A stretch of 64,000 nucleotides of DNA from Aphelocoma coerulescens (GCF_041296385.1 NW_027184061.1:868001-932000), one strand, 5' to 3'; shown: positions 1 through 10,590, counted from the stretch's first letter. Numbers and translations: made by a program. Notes: generated by a model from the sequence alone, not told the origin.

Positions 1-640
1 ACCAAAAACTACCAAAACATCAAGATTCAGAGAAAGCCTCCTCCAAAATATAAACATTCAGCCCCCACAAAAAAAACCCAAAGCACCAACATGGAGCCCA
101 AGAAACCTCAGAAACACCAAGATTCACCCACGGGAAAATTACGGATCCCCCTCCCTGATCACCTGCTGGATCAACACTCCTGGGGCTGGGGGGAGGCTGC
201 AGATACAGCGAGTGCTGGAACCTTGCGGTGCCTCCTCTTCCTGCTCCTCCTCCTCCTCCTGTATCCCTACTCTTCCTCACACTCCTCTTCCTCACACTAC
301 TCCTTCTCCTGCAGAATCCCACCTGCTGCTCCCACGGGCATCGTTTCACCATTCTGGTCTCCAGCCCTGCTCCTCCAGCCTTTCTCCTCCTCCCCCCAGG
401 CCCAGCACCCAGCCCTGGCTCGCTCTGCCCCCCAGAGCTCTCGGATCGCACAGCACGAGCAGCGATGCAGCTGCGGCAGCTCGGGCTGGGGCAGCGCTGG
501 GCTCTCGGCCGCTCCTGCCCGCACTCGGCCCCCGCCGCAGCCACTTCTGCCAGCACAGCACGGCCCGGCCCGGCCTTGGCGCTCCCCCCCTCCCACCTCC
601 CCAAATTCCCCTGGCGGGGGGCGCCAAGGCCGGGCCACAC
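1..640 (-). other. 5' exon region of a zinc-finger gene, cut by window edge
   Basis: Read on the minus strand, this region matches the first exon and promoter-proximal part of the zinc-finger gene at 38600-39119. That includes the purine-rich GGAGGAGGAG tract and a splice donor, exon ...CAGCAG then GTGATC, with the exon ending at 163. The coding exons would lie to the left of base 1 and are not in the window. No conserved protein is encoded here. The open frames across it result from GC-rich, stop-poor sequence. Confidence 0.5.
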
Positions 641-679
641 GTGGGCTCCAGCTGGGGAGCGCCGGGCGCTGCGGCTCTG

Positions 680-723
680 CCTGGCAACTGCTGAGTCACC
701 AGCGCCGCGCCTTCTGATTGGCT
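680..723 (+). promoter_or_regulatory. MHC class II-type X1-X2-Y promoter module (copy 1)
   Basis: X1-like CCTGGCAAC starts at 680, X2-like TGAGTCA lies at 692-698, and a Y box (inverted CCAAT) CTGATTGGCT lies at 714-723. X1 start to Y start is 34 bases, as in the other four copies. In known MHC class II promoters this arrangement binds RFX, CREB-type factors and NF-Y, which recruit CIITA. The module points rightward, but no MHC exon follows on the plus strand. A zinc-finger first exon leaves in the opposite direction. Confidence 0.7.
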
Positions 724-1384
724 GAGCGCTGCCTGAGGGCCGCGCCTGCACCAAGGGGGGACACCCTGCTCCAGGGGGGATGTCCCGAAAACCGGGCACC
801 CCCAGCGAACCAACAACACCAACGCCTCCTTACAAACACATGCTCTGAATCTGCTCGGACACAGCCACACGCACTTGCACACAAGCAAGTGACAGCACAA
901 ACCAGCAGCTCCACAAAATGGCACTGACTGACACACACTGCTGCTCAGCCAAGCTCCTGCTCAATTCCTCAACTTCCAGAACAACAACAAAGCCTGAACA
1001 GAACCATGGACATCGTTTCCTATACAAAAGGGGACAATGTTGAGGCAGTTTGCACATTCTCCCAGAGCTAATTAAGGACATGGACACCCAGCACGGGTAA
1101 AAAGGGAAGTCGAGAAGGGGTCTCAGCAACAGGGGACGGATGGTGTTGGTGTGCTGGGAAGGGATTGGTTGAAGGGAGTGTGCAGGAATATGGTTAAGGC
1201 AAACAGCAGCAGGAGGAATCTATGTGGTAAGAAAGGAAAAGGAAGATGGAAAAGAGGAGGAAGAGAAAAAAGTGAGGACAGGGATGCTTTTCAGCACCAT
1301 CTTATCCTCAACATTTCTTTGATTACTCAGGCAATAACTGGGAAAGATGAGCAGGGGTGTTTTATTCAACCACTATGAGTAGAT

Positions 1385-1603
1385 GTGGGGGATGGGTTTG
1401 AAATGCATCAATTTCTCTTTGCTCCTAATTGTGATTGCAATTTACTGGGAAGGGATTTGGTGGCTGAAGTAGGAATGCAAATTCATATTGTCAAAGGAGA
1501 TACAGAGGCTAATGCTGCTGGACCTTGGTGTCAAATGTCTTCGAAGGCCTCTGCTGAAGGGAACCCAGAAGTGTGGGCAGCCCCAGGGAAATTGGGAAAA
1601 TAG
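1385..1603 (+). pseudogene. Retroviral protease remnant of gamma-like ERV (copy A)
   Basis: A short open stretch carries the C-terminal protease signature, a C-N-L-L-G-R-D-L core, preceded by hydrophobic residues and followed by a few residues running toward reverse transcriptase. The catalytic aspartate region upstream is not intact. Reverse transcriptase is missing: integrase remnants begin only ~0.9 kb further on. Equivalent remnants lie in copies B and C. Confidence 0.65.
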
Positions 1604-2505
1604 ATATGGAGCCTCTCCAAATTCCTCTGAAGCATCCAGGACAAGTGGTGTCTAAAAGCAATACCCTGTTCCAAGGGAGGCAAGGAAGGGGTTACAGCCT
1701 CTTACTGAGTCCCTGCTAAAGGCAGCGCTTCTGGAGCCAGGCATCTCTCCCTACAACTCTCCTCTCCTGCCAGGCAAGAAACCCCATCATGGACACCAGA
1801 AGGAAAGCACAATTTTCAAGGCTTCAAAAGCAGATTAACTGAGCCTCCTGCCCTGGCCCTCCCACACAGGGAAAAACCATTTGAATTGCATGTGGATGTT
1901 AAACAGGGCCATGCCAAAGGAATTCCTGGGCTCAAATGTTTCACCCAGTGGCCAGAGAGTGGCCTCATTGTCTGCAGAATTGTGCAGCCCCGGCTTTAAT
2001 GGGAACTGAGGCCTGAAAACTGACAGCAGCAGAATCTCTCATTGTTCAAGCCTGGCATCAAGGTAAAGCTTTGTTAACCAAAGGAGCCTCTAAATGGATG
2101 AGCAGCGCTGGGTTCTTACAGAATGAAACTTGTTGGATGGAACAGGAGGATTCAGAGTTGAGGACAGGGCAAGGGTTGAACCCAGCCTCCTGTTTGAACG
2201 GCCCTGGACACGGGGCTGGCAAGAAACCCATGGCTGCAGCCAAGTGACAGAGCTCCAGAGCCGGCCTAGGAGAGATTGACCAGACATTCCCTGGCCTGAG
2301 GGAGAAAAGGTGTTTAGGGATGGGGCTTCAAGGGCAGCAGAAGGGAAAAGAGTGACAAGACACGCTGCTCTTAAGGAAAGGGAAGGAGACAAAGCGCAGC
2401 TCAGCGCCCGCATGCTCAGCTCAAAGGGCCGAGCTGGGGGTGCCTGGAAGAGCCTGGCACTGAAATGCCCTGAGCAGGAAGGCTTCAATATCTTCTGCTA
2501 ACAGC

Positions 2506-2915
2506 ATGGCAGCTCACAGCGGGGCAGAAGCATTTCCAACTGCTTCAGCAATCCCTGCATCAGTTCTTAAGGCATGTTTGGAACAAACAATTCCAAGATA
2601 TGGGATTGTGGAAGCAATAGACTCAGACAGGGGAACTCATTTTACAGGAATGACCCTTCAGGCTGTTCTGGCTGCTTTAGGAACACAGTGGCACCTCCAA
2701 ACGCCCTGGCACCCCAGAGTTCAGGTCGGGTAGAAAGAATGAATGCGGAAATAAAGAAACACCTTCTGAAACTGCTGAGAGAAACCAAGATGCCACGGGT
2801 ACGGCTGCTGCCATTGGCTTTGGCAAGAAGAAGAGCCAGACCCAGGGCAGATATTCAATTATCTCCCCTGGAATCCATGTTTGGAATTCCTCACCCTGGT
2901 GTGATAAATGTGTGA
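2506..2915 (+). pseudogene. Retroviral integrase remnant (copy A)
   Basis: Overlapping frames encode the catalytic core of a gamma-like integrase: a DSDRGTHF block with the second catalytic Asp, a TPWHP block, then an R-V-E-R-M-N block with the catalytic Glu. A frame change near 2690-2730 splits these blocks. The same region in B and C has a slightly different break pattern. No env follows: the sequence passes into the LTR-like segment. Confidence 0.8.
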
Positions 2916-3169
2916 ATGATAAATGTTGTCTTTCACAGATATGATTCAAACATTTAGAAGTGATAATGGATTGTGTAGAAATAGTGTTACAGTAAAATGT
3001 AGTTAAGTAGAAACGAGATTAAGGTAAATTGTAACTTTGAAATAGTTGTAATATGTTAAGAAATGTATTAATAAACACACGGTAATAAATGCCTTTTGAG
3101 CTGAGAAACTACAGAGCCAGGAACCAAGACATCTTAGAGAAACAAAGAAGATAAAGCGCATGCATCCCA

Positions 3170-3600
3170 GGAAGATTGTTACCTCATCAGAGCTCACACC
3201 GCCCAAGGGAACTGGCAGCTGCAAATGAGGCTGGAGACTGCGGAGGCACCGGAGAGAGGGGGCCTGTCTGCAGTTCTGAAGCGATCCAGAGGACTGAGGC
3301 GGTGTCCTGCTGGGGGAAGGGGCAGAAACGGGACAGGGGGAAAGGGGAGGGAAGTGTAAATTCCTTTCTGGGTTAATGAATATGTAACAGTTCAGGAGAG
3401 TACTTAAGTCCACAGTAAAATGAATGGAGGGCGCCTCTGGCAACATTGCCAAGCGCCCCAGGCTGTGATTTGCCTTTGTTCTACTAATAAATGTTCAATA
3501 TTATATTGCTAAAAATTTAGCTTCTGCATTCATTTTCTTCAGCCTTGATCCTCTAACACTAAAAAGGTTGTTGGAGAGTTTTTGTTCCCCCCCCCCAGTT
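3170..3600 (+). mobile_element. LTR-like segment of the gamma-like ERV (copy A)
   Basis: It follows integrase in the element's orientation. It holds a U3-like stretch, an AATAAA at about 3486 in a ctactaataaatgttc context, and a conserved downstream end (cctctaacactaaaaagg) leading to ttttggtgacaagatta, which could be a primer-binding region. Copy B (35690-36110) is closely similar. Copy C has a different upstream half but the same downstream end. Boundaries are approximate. Confidence 0.55.
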
Positions 3601-5640
3601 TTGGTGACAAGATTACATAATTAGAAGGCGTTTTCTTAATAATCCTACTTTGACATTGTCAGTTGGATTTGGGCCAAAGGTGTGAGAGTCAATTTTTAGT
3701 CTTAGGACAAGAAGTAGCAAAAATCTTTATTGCTTTGGGGCTTTTTTGTGTATGTGTGTACGTGGCTGTTAGTGATGGCAGAATTTTGGAATGGGTTTTT
3801 CAATATTCACCTGTAGGTTGCATTTTGCAAAACCGGAAGAGCTTTAAAACTGACCCTTTCCCTCATAAACAGTTTAAAAATATGAAAAAAAAAAAAAAGG
3901 GAAAAAAAGCCGCTTTTGGGGGGGCCCATAGGTGAGTCACCTGATGGCTGCCCTGGAGGAGAAGTTTCCTTCCGGGCAGCCAGCAGAGGAGCTTTAGAAA
4001 TGCAAATTATCTCTGCTGGGGGAAGTGTGCACAATGTCCCAGGCTCTCCTTGCCTGCCAGAGGAATTGGGCTGATTCCCTCTGCCCCTCACCCCAAGCTC
4101 TGCCTCCCTGCACAGACGGAATTTGCATCGCTAAAGGCAGAGCCCACACTGAGCATCTCGGACTCTGCAACAGAAATCCCTGAAGCTCCAAAGGAAAACA
4201 GCAAACGGAGAATGTTGGGAGAACTTCACTCACAAAAGCGGGGGGGAATCATCCCTCTCCCCACTCCAACATCTGCTGGCACTGTCTGTGTTATACAGGG
4301 TGGGTTTGACCACTGGGCTGCTTTTGCTGCCACAAGGCCAGCGAAATCACTTGGGAATCCAAGGATGTGATGATTTAATCAGAGAAAAGAGGTCAACTGA
4401 TGCATCCCTGGCATTTCTGGGAGCACCCAAAAATGGGGAAAATATGAACGGCCACCAGAACAAATCCTACAACACCATGGAGCAGCCCCTGGGAACCCAA
4501 ACAAATTCATACCAGGTGCCAGAGAACCCACTGATCATTTCAATGCATCATTAGATTACAAGCTGTCCTCCAAATCATAACCAAGCCCACAGCTCCAGCT
4601 CCTGACCTTCTCACCCACCAATCCACTCCCATGAGCAACGCCACATTTCACCCTGGGATGGCATCAGATTCTCTTTCAGCGGGAGGAGCAGGAGGTTGTG
4701 GAAAATTAAAGGACTCAAAGTGCTCTTGGCAAAGAGATGGCCAAGGAAAAGTGGGGAAACAGAGAACAAAGGAAAGAAGAAAGCAGCTCATGTACCGCTC
4801 CAAATGTGGAAAGGATGGGAATGGGACACGTTTTCCTGGTTCCCTGGCAGACCATGGGTTAAACCGATGCTGTTTCTCCCCTCAGGTGCTACAGCAACTC
4901 TCATCTTTTTACCATGCACCACACCTTGCTCAGTGCAGCTCATTCAGCAGGGGATCAAGGGCATGCAGGTGGCAGCCAGGCCTCCTGACCCAGAAACGGC
5001 TGCAAAAGGACACAGAATGAGGTCACTGAGAATAATCCCAAAACCAAAGAAAGCCCAGGAAGAACAGATTGAGGCATTTTTAAAGTTTGAAAAGAGAAGT
5101 ACTGAGAAAAGAAGAAGAGGTGGGATTAAAAGAGAAGAAATTGAACGTGTCTTTACAAACAGATGTTGTGAATCCCACTGGAGATAGGGCCAGGGACTTG
5201 GAGATAAGGAAGTAACGAGAGAAACCATAAATTTGAGAAGATGTTACTAATTGACACGAACTGCTGCTCAGCCATGGTCCTGCGAAATTCCTGAACTTCC
5301 CCAAGAAGAACAAAGCCTTAACAGAGCCATGAATATCGGATGTTATACAAAGTGGGGGTGCACATTAAGGGGGACATGCATTCCCCCGAGTTGCCATTCA
5401 GCTGGGAAGGGAAACAAAGCTCTCCGCTGCTCCCGGCCCGACTTGCCCAGCCCTGCGTGTTGGCTGCCTCCGGCTCCTTGGGAAGCCCTGCAGCCTCCCG
5501 ACTCCCGCCTCTAATTCGGAGCATCAGTGCATGGCTTTGATTTCCCCGAAAAAGGGAAAACCGCCCGAAACCCCTTTGGCTGAGTGCACGAGGGGAGAGA
5601 TTTGTGGCACAAAACTCCCAAAGTCGTTTATGCCCAGCTT
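3600..5640. other. Leader-like and unassigned DNA in copy A; no gene recognised
   Basis: Sequence after the LTR-like segment contains short open frames conserved in copies B and C, but no recognisable gag domain, zinc knuckle or cellular domain. Two octamer motifs in opposite orientation are present: ATGCAAAT at 4000-4007 and ATTTGCAT at 4121-4128. The last ~280 bases are GC-rich and match the left end of copy B. Confidence 0.5.
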
Positions 5641-5929
5641 GGGAAGAACAACCCAAGCCAAGCGGAGGTGGGACCCCCCAGCAGCGCCTCTCTGCCGCCC
5701 CAGCTGAAGCCCTCGCTGGCTGCTCCAGGCGGGATGGGCAGACTGGGAGCACTGGGAAGGGGCCCCGGCTCGGGCCGCAGCCCCCGGGGCAGCCCCACGG
5801 CAGCTCCAAGGCTCCGCCAGCCGGGATGGAACGTGGGAGGGGGAGCAGGGCAAGGGCCGGGGCTGTCGGTGCCCAGGGGACACAAGGGACAGCGGGGGCA
5901 CTTCACAAACATTGCATGCAAAAGATAAA

Positions 5930-6560
5930 ATCATAAGGAAGACAAAAGCAAGACCAGCAGTGAGTCAAGATTATGAAGAGTTAAACTTTAGCTGGGAGTT
6001 AGAAGCAATTTGTACTGACTGAACCAAAAGACAAGTCAACGAAGAGTTAGAAATTTAGCCAAGAAGTATAGTGCTATTCACCATTATGTACCTGTCTGCA
6101 ACTTTGCTTATAGGAAATGAACTGTCATAAGGGCAAAAGAAGCGGATAGAATTATAGCCAGCACCTAGATTGCAGGATCAAATACAGGCAGGAGGTATGG
6201 ACCGTCTCCAGAAGGCTTCCCGAGGCTTGCCCACAATAGAAGGTAGAAAGTTCATGGTGACGAAGAGATCCCCGACTTCATCTTTCAAGACCACTGACTC
6301 AAATCAAGACCACCGACCCAAATCAAGAAAAGAATTGCGCACGCGCAAAGGACTAATAACCGCATTTTAATAGGAAGTGGGGAATGGGAGGTGCTGGAGA
6401 TATGTATAGGATTAATATCTAACACTTTGTGAAATAAATAGAGGGCAAATAACCGGGTAAGCGGCTGGCACGTCTCTAGGAGGTGACTCCCGTGCCGCCT
6501 GCCGGCGTAATAAACGCACCACTTTCTAACTTTAATTAGTTAGAGAGTTTCTGTCCGTGA
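5930..6560 (+). mobile_element. LTR of a class II (ERVK-type) endogenous retrovirus, probably solo
   Basis: An AT-moderate block between GC-rich segments ends with ggcgtaataaacgcacc (polyadenylation signal), then a T-rich U5-like tail and a stretch at about 6535-6560 resembling an LTR end. An upstream AATAAA lies near 6435. No gag, pol or env reading frames flank it. Element class is inferred from layout. The left boundary is uncertain. Confidence 0.5.
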
Positions 6561-6599
6561 ATACCGGGTTTTTTTAAATGATTCACTGGAAACGTCGAG

Positions 6600-7363
6600 C
6601 AGACGGAGATCTAGGAAGCAAAGGCAACACTGAGTCACTGCCAGCGTGCCCTCAGCCCCGCCAGAGCCTCAGCACCCCCACAGCCTCCCCAGTGGCTCCA
6701 AAGCCTTCTCAGCTTTTGCAGCCCTTCCATCAGCCGCTCCCTCTCGCGGCGCTCCGCGGCCTCCCCTGCGCAGGGAGCAGCGGCGCAGGAAGCGGAGCAG
6801 CCGCGCCTCTGGGGCTCGGCGCGGGGCAGCGCTCAGGCACAGAGCCCGCAGCGCAGAGACGCTCCCTGCACGGCGCCCGCTCAGCTCCGCGCCCAGAGCT
6901 TCGATGCCGGGCAGGCGGCTCGCTCGGGCTCCCGGGAGCCGGCACTGGGGCGCGGCCCGGCCCCCACAGCGCCGGGAGGGGCTGGGAGGACAGGGACGGG
7001 ATTTGGGGGTCCTGGCGTTAACTGGGAGACCCTCACTGGGAACCCCCTTCCCGCTGTCCCACCTCCCCTCATCCGCCCTCTCCCACCCCTTTCCCACCGT
7101 CCCCCGAACCCCAGCTCCCCCCAGCTCGGTTTGGGGGTGACCCACCCCTTTCCCACCGTGTCCCGTCCCCGCCCCGCTCACCCGAGAGCTCCTCGCCAGC
7201 AGCCGGGGGGAAGGAGGAGGAGGAGGAGCGGGAGGAAGAGGAGGGGCAGAGGAGGAGCGGGAGCAGGAAGGGGAGCAGCGAGAGGAGGCGCCGCGTGCGT
7301 CCAGCGCTCTCTGGATCTGCAGCCCCTTCCCGCCGGGAGCATCGCTGCCCCCGCATCCCGCAG
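6600..7363 (+). other. 5' exon and GC-rich promoter region of zinc-finger gene 1
   Basis: A GC-rich region with a purine-rich GGAGGAGGAG tract ends in a noncoding exon with a splice donor, ...CATCCCGCAG then GTGACC, the exon ending at 7363. The same exon end precedes the other zinc-finger genes here. A degenerate X-box-like string, GGCAACACTGAGTCA, lies near 6622 without a matching Y box. The coding exon starts 1 kb downstream. Confidence 0.55.
7182..7210 (-). pseudogene. Tail of MHC class IIB exon 1 (relic)
   Basis: On the minus strand a short stretch reads P-P-A-A-G-E-E-L-S-G and stops at an exon-1-type donor, CTCTCGG then GTGAGC, at 7182. This matches the end of the class II beta signal-peptide exons at 42833 and 30681. 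The upstream part of the exon is replaced by the purine tract of the zinc-finger 5' region. It appears to be a junction of MHC and zinc-finger sequence. Confidence 0.5.
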
Positions 7364-8363
7364 GTGACCGGGAAGGGGGACCTCGCTCCGGATAGCGTGG
7401 GCGGTCCTGGGAGGGTTTCTTTTGAAGGGGGGAGGGATATTTGGAGCTCAGCCGAAGTACCTTGGGGCTCCCTGATCCTTTTCTTCGGGACGGGGCGGGT
7501 GCAGCGAGGTTTGGATCTTGCAGGACTCCAAAGCTGCCCCGAAATGCCCTTTGGGTGGATACTGCGGGGTCCCCGGGAGGTGTTTTTTGGGGATGTCGCG
7601 GTGGCGGCTGCCGGCAGAGCCCCGGCGGTGGGTGGCGGGTGCGGGGTCCCGGGAGCCACGTGGCGATCGCCCGGTACCGGCGCTGGGGGGGAGGGGAGGA
7701 GCCTTGAGAGGGGGGAGAGAGAAAAGCGGGGAGCCCCGGGAGTCCCGGACCCTGAAATGGGGGCCTGGAGAGGGGGGACCCCGGCAGCCGGGAGTGGGGT
7801 GAGCTTGGAGAAGGGGCAGCCCCGAGAAGGGATGAGCCTGGAGAGGGGGAACCCCTGGGACCCCAAAATGGGGACCCCAGAGAGGGGGGACCCCCGGCAC
7901 CCCGAAGCAGAGAGCCAGGGGAGGAGGGACCCCTGGGACCCCAAAACCCTCGGCATCCCTTAGTGCAGCCCCTGAGAGGGGGACCCGTGGGACCCTCAGC
8001 AGCCCAGAGAAGGGGGACTCCCAGAACCCCAAAATAGGCAGACCAAAGAGGAGGCACCCCTGGGATTCCCTGGAAGTCTGGAGCGGGCAGAGACCCTGCA
8101 GAGGAGAGACCTTCAGTATATGCAGGGCCCGCAGCATCCAGGACAAGGGGGACCCCCAGAACCCCATAGTGGAGAGACCAGAGAGGGGGAACCTCAGTGA
8201 GGGATATTTTCCTCTGAGTCTTGATGTTTCAGAGTTTTTCATGGACACAAGATATGTGGTGACTCCTAGAGATGGACTTGGGCAGGAGGAACCCCCAAGC
8301 CAATGCGCTCACCCCTTGTTTTTCCCTCCAAAACAGGACTTCTCATTCCCAAACCTTTGCTGA

Positions 8364-9510
8364 ATGGAGGAGGAGGAGGAGGCTGTGAAGAAGAGGACGA
8401 TGCCCCGGGAGCCCCAGGCAGGTGAGGAGGAAGTCAGTGCCCCTTTCCCTTCTCTCCTGCTCCATCTCCCAGCCCAGCATCGCCCCCGGCTGCAGGACAG
8501 CCCCGCTGCCGACGCCGTCCTGCCAGGGACGGACTGGGGGGATCTCCTTCCCCTTCCCTGTGGCACAGAGGCAAATCCCATCCTCTCCTTGTCTTTCTTC
8601 TCCTTGTTCCTTTTCCTTGCTTGCTTGCTTCCTTCCTTCCCCTCTTTCTACTTGTTCCTTCTTGTTTCTTTTTCTTCTTGTTCCTTCCTTTTCCTTGTTC
8701 CTTCATCTTCATTCTCCCTTTTTTCTTCTTGTCCCTTCCTCTCCTTCTTCCTTCTCTACCCTTCTTCCTCTCCTTGTTCTTTCCTTCCTCTTTCCTTGTT
8801 CCTTCCTCTTCTTGTCCCTTCTTCTCCTTGTCCTTGCTCCCCCAGGCACTGAGCTGCAGATGGAGACCAGGGAGGACAAATCCCCATGGCAGAACTTCAT
8901 GGAAGAGGCTGCTTTGAGTGGCTCAATGGCACAGGAATCACATGGGGAGGAAAAGCCAAAGGGATCCCCCACAAGGAGGGGCTCCAAAGCCAGCCCAGGG
9001 TGCTCTGAGGAGAAGAGGCCCCCCCTCTGCTTCATCCAGAGGTCCAACCTGGTGGTCCGTGAGCAGCTTCACACTGGGGAGAAGCCCTATAAGTGCTTGG
9101 AATGTGGGAAGAGCTTCAGCCACACTTCCCGCCTCTTCATCCACCACCAGATACACACAGGGGGATGGCCCTACGAGTGCTTGGAATGTGGGAAGAGCTT
9201 CAGCCACAGCTCCAGCCTGATCCGCCACTATAGGATCCACACTGGGGAACGGCCCTACAAGTGCTTGCAGTGTGGGAAGAGCTTCTGCCAGAGCTCCAGC
9301 CTGACCTGCCACCAGGAGATGCACGCCAGGGGAGGGCCCTTTGAGTGTCCTGAGTGTGGGAAGATGTTTCAGTGGATCTCCTATCTCATTGTACATCAGC
9401 AAACACACACAGGGGAGAGGCCCTTCCGCTGCACAGACTGTGGGAAGAGCTTCAAGGGGGGCTCCCAACTCACCAGCCACCAGCGCATCCACACCAGGGA
9501 GAGGCCTTAG
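8364..9510 (+). CDS. C2H2 zinc-finger protein 1 (two coding exons, truncated by frameshift)
   Basis: A likely nuclear DNA-binding protein. Coding exon 1 is 8364-8421 (acidic start M-E-E-E-E-E-A, donor GTGAGG). Coding exon 2 is 8846-9510. Together they give 240 residues in frame. After a spacer with a G-T-E-L-Q-M-E-T start come five canonical C2H2 fingers joined by H-T-G-E-K/R-P-type linkers. A sixth finger follows, but the linker codon for Tyr has lost one base at about 9507-9509, creating TAG. The last finger therefore lies out of frame at 9511-9581. The intron between the exons is almost pure pyrimidine on the plus strand. No KRAB or SCAN domain is visible. The stop removes only the last finger, so the product could still fold and bind DNA. 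Confidence 0.75.
8580..8835 (+). repeat. Polypyrimidine intron tract in zinc-finger gene 1
   Basis: About 250 bases of C/T-only or nearly C/T-only sequence rich in ccttcctt and ttcttctt units. It ends in the acceptor ctcccccag at 8845. The zinc-finger pseudogene at 31-33 kb has a shorter version at about 32480-32648, so the tract is inherited with the gene family. Confidence 0.8.
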
Positions 9511-9650
9511 AGTGCCCCGAGTGTGGGAAGAGCTTCTCCTGGAGCTCGTCCTTGAGGAAACACCAGCAGAGGCACCAGTGAGGGAATCCCTGCGAGTGCC
9601 CCAAGTGTGGGAAGAGCTTCAGGCACTGCTCCAACTCCATCTTAAAACTC
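9511..9650 (+). pseudogene. Out-of-frame sixth finger plus a fossil finger of zinc-finger gene 1
   Basis: Immediately after the premature TAG, the +1 frame continues with a complete finger, C-P-E-C-G-K-S-F then H-Q-Q-R-H, and stops at 9579-9581. Beyond that stop, C-P-K-C-G-K-S-F is still readable near 9594-9620, but its helix and histidine half is lost. The same fossil half-finger follows the stop of the gene at 39451-40023. Confidence 0.75.
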
Positions 9651-9734
9651 GAGGTGCTGCTGACTGAAAAGCTCTTCCAGAACCCTGTACTTCAGACACT
9701 TATGAATCCTCTTCTCTTATTAAATGCCGTAAAA

Positions 9735-10075
9735 TATTACCGTGTCCTGCACCCGTAGGGAGGAGGAGAGAAGAGCCAGCAGGCATAAATATGCAGCAAG
9801 ATTGATTGATTTAATTATTTTACAAACTCTTTTATAGCCTTTTTTCTTCATAGTCTAACTGGATAAAGGATCAGCCACCCCTTGGTGGTTGGCTAAAATC
9901 CTAAAACATCCACTGTCAAAATATTTTTCTACTGTACTATAAACAAAGCTTCTCAAGGTTGCACGTGTTTCATTGTTTATAGAACTCTGCTGCTATCTTC
10001 TGTGAGAGAGAAAAGTCTCTCACGGATTTAGAAAATAGCAAGAAAATTCTTGCTAGCAGCATTTTTGTATCCACA
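9735..10075 (-). mobile_element. LTR related to the ERV at 48.5 kb, with no coding region recognised beside it
   Basis: Closely similar to 48468-48813, sharing the tctgtgagagagaaaagtct core, a TTTATT-type reversed polyadenylation region and the caagaaaattcttgctagc end. The expected leading TG is lost at the left boundary. No retroviral coding sequence is recognisable on either side, although a purine-rich run on the minus strand abuts the right end. Confidence 0.65.
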
Positions 10076-10370
10076 TTCTCTTTTCCATTCTTTGTCTTTT
10101 TCCTGGCCTCTTTACTGACCTTTATTCTTGTACAAATTGTCTGTCCCAGTAAGTCCTTCTTTGCTGAACCGATGCTTTCTTCTTCAATGCAAATCTGCAA
10201 AGCAGAAGGAAAGCAGCCCCTTGGAATGGCCTCAGTGGAGCAGCACTCCCTGGCACAGCCTCCCGCCCTCAGGCAAGGGACCAACAAGGCAGCACCAGCC
10301 TTGTCAGAGCTGGGCAAGGACAAGAGAGAGAGCAGATGCCAACAGGGGCTTTGTGCTGCACCAAGGGACA

Positions 10371-10590
10371 TTTGGGTTGGGCATTAGGAAGAACTTTTGC
10401 CCAGAAAGGGGCATTAGATATTGGAATGGGCTGGCCAGGTGGGGGTGGAGGCACCATTGGGGAGGTGCTTAAGGAAAGCCTGGGTGTGGCACTCAGGGCT
10501 CTCCTGGTTGCCGTGGTGGGGATGGGGCAGAGGTTGGACTCGATGATCTCCCAAGGCTCTTCCAAGCCAATGCATTCAGTGATTCTGTGA
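10371..10590 (+). mobile_element. CR1 LINE 3' end
   Basis: It has the typical CR1 3'-terminal wording: a taggaagaacttttgcccag stretch, gttggactcgatgatctccc, and a terminal ccaatgcattcagtgattct leading to gattctgtgacat. Only the 3' untranslated end is present, as in most avian CR1 copies. Confidence 0.85.

Larger units (their letters stand above)
1..5640 (+). repeat. Copy A of a ~5.6 kb ERV-containing segmental duplication
   Basis: This block recurs in inverted orientation at about 33365-39200 (copy B) and 57793-64000 (copy C). Long stretches translate almost identically in all three, for example the leader at 2090-2500 and the integrase-like region near 2580-2910. Order in A is: zinc-finger 5' exon (minus strand), ERV protease remnant, integrase remnant, LTR-like segment, leader-like DNA, then a GC-rich end. 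A lacks the ~0.8 kb CpG island that B and C carry near their other end. Two related ~120 bp stretches, near 940-1075 and 5255-5375, share the string ctgctgctcagcca and similar flanks. They may be very diverged terminal repeats. Confidence 0.85.

Noticed and set aside
3600..3640. Exact primer-binding-site assignment
   Set aside because: ttttggtgacaagatta resembles a PBS by position, but I could not match it confidently to a tRNA 3' end.
6669..8057. 462-codon open frame on the minus strand
   Set aside because: Pro/Gly/Arg/Ser-rich, antisense to the 5' exon and intron of zinc-finger gene 1, with no domain. A GC-rich stop-poor artefact.
8938..9492. Antisense open frames through the zinc-finger arrays (also 39574-40152 and 43780-44475)
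   Set aside because: Known shadow of C2H2 repeats: periodic codons make the complementary strand open.
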